Source: JBBIWA01 sp037439425 (GTDB taxonomy: Bacteria; Acidobacteriota; Blastocatellia; RBC074). From it: a DNA stretch of 64,000 bases. Shown piece after piece: positions 63,675 to 64,000 of this stretch. Made by a program: the position numbers and the translations under genes. The DNA lies in contig JBBIWA010000013.1 of assembly GCA_037439425.1 (NCBI GenBank), positions 34,297-98,296 of the forward strand, written 5' to 3'. The stretch's first letter is position 1, and each line of letters starts with the position of its first letter. The notes beneath the pieces were generated by a model, which saw only the letters and a program-made list of their open reading frames with translations, did not search any database and was not told where the DNA came from.

Positions 63675-64000
63675 TTACTGGGACTGAGATTGTAGCCACT
63701 CGTCGAAGGCCAGAAGAGCTTGCAGCTCGCCTTCTTCGCGGAGGCGGGTGAGGAAATCAGTCAAAACGTGGCTCGTCAGTAGCGGCAGGGCTTGACTCTG
63801 TGGGACGGTGAGGTACTGGCCTTGCTGAAGCAGGTAGATGGTCAGTTCATGTCCATCGTAGCGCCAGATTTCGGGCACACCCAGCGCGGCGTAAATAGGG
63901 AGCTTAGAAGACGAATCGTGATGCACGTCAATTTCTACAGCAATGTCGGGCGGCGGGTCTACTTCGAAATCAAGTTGTATCCGCTTGCCCAGCAGGTCAG
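63675..64000 (-). CDS. Uma2-family putative nuclease, copy 2 (5' end beyond window)
   Basis: The C-terminal half of a second Uma2 gene; it runs off the right edge. About 108 residues are visible and match the end of copy 1 almost perfectly (ends LQSQSQ instead of LQSQP). Visible motif: PPDIAVEIDVHHDSS. With ADOP copy 2 it repeats the ADOP-Uma2 arrangement. Confidence 0.85.
   Translation of the reverse strand, partial: DLLGKRIQLDFEVDPPPDIAVEIDVHHDSSSKLPIYAALGVPEIWRYDGHELTIYLLQQGQYLTVPQSQALPLLTSHVLTDFLTRLREEGELQALLAFDEWLQSQSQ

Overview
The window looks like a piece of chromosome from an Acidobacteriota member, probably class Blastocatellia; this is inference, as there is no rRNA here. Grounds: two long ADOP-type permeases (acidobacterial duplicated orphan permease, a MacB/FtsX-like family named for this phylum), a third truncated one, NtrC/sigma54 control of an efflux operon, many secreted 'orphan' hydrolases, and a GC-rich sequence with wide intergenic spaces full of dispersed palindromic repeats. 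No rRNA, tRNA or CRISPR array was seen, and no phage or complete insertion sequence.

Left part (1-9.6 kb): the edge of an exopolysaccharide export locus (start of a probable CpsD-like kinase, ExeA-like ATPase, Wzz/GumC chain-length protein), then tyrS, a YcxB-like membrane protein, a CDF-type membrane protein, a nitrilase, an HtrA/Deg protease and a PuuD-like membrane protein. At 10.1-13.6 kb is a class II (B12-dependent) ribonucleotide reductase split by a 352-residue intein with a LAGLIDADG endonuclease region, placed exactly at the active-site cysteine. From 13.6 to 31.3 kb lies a run of mostly minus-strand exported enzymes: Tat amidase, dienelactone hydrolase, two-subunit molybdenum hydroxylase, DUF1080 protein, gamma-glutamyltransferase, M19 dipeptidase, an orphan gluconate-dehydrogenase subunit 3 and an M14 carboxypeptidase. 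A 2.2 kb almost gene-free stretch with nested tandem repeats sits inside it.

Middle (31.5-41.7 kb): orphan ParA ATPase, PlsC, GlgC, PsuG, a helix-hairpin-helix protein and a neighbour that share a C-terminal beta-rich domain, then 1.6 kb without a clear gene but with a near-consensus promoter, then a subtilase. At 41.8-49.8 kb is a BlaI/BlaR1-type operon whose receptor carries C-terminal HEAT repeats, followed by a secreted HEAT paralogue, an NtrC-like protein that has lost the Walker A lysine and the GAFTGA loop, and a TPR-thioredoxin fusion.

Right part (49.9-64 kb): an NtrY/NtrC-type two-component pair divergent from a MacA-like adaptor plus two ABC ATPases. Both directions carry nearly identical sigma54-type promoters flanking a TGTCCG dyad, so the regulator probably controls its own operon and the pump. 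The pump's permease gene is cut down to its last quarter. Then come a VapBC toxin-antitoxin pair and two ADOP permease genes, each followed by a nearly identical Uma2-family gene on the other strand, which is a recent tandem duplication.

Across the window a mosaic repeat (at least four copies) ends in a purine-rich GGGATTTTCCGCAGGAG-like motif that, at two loci, serves as the ribosome binding site of the next gene.
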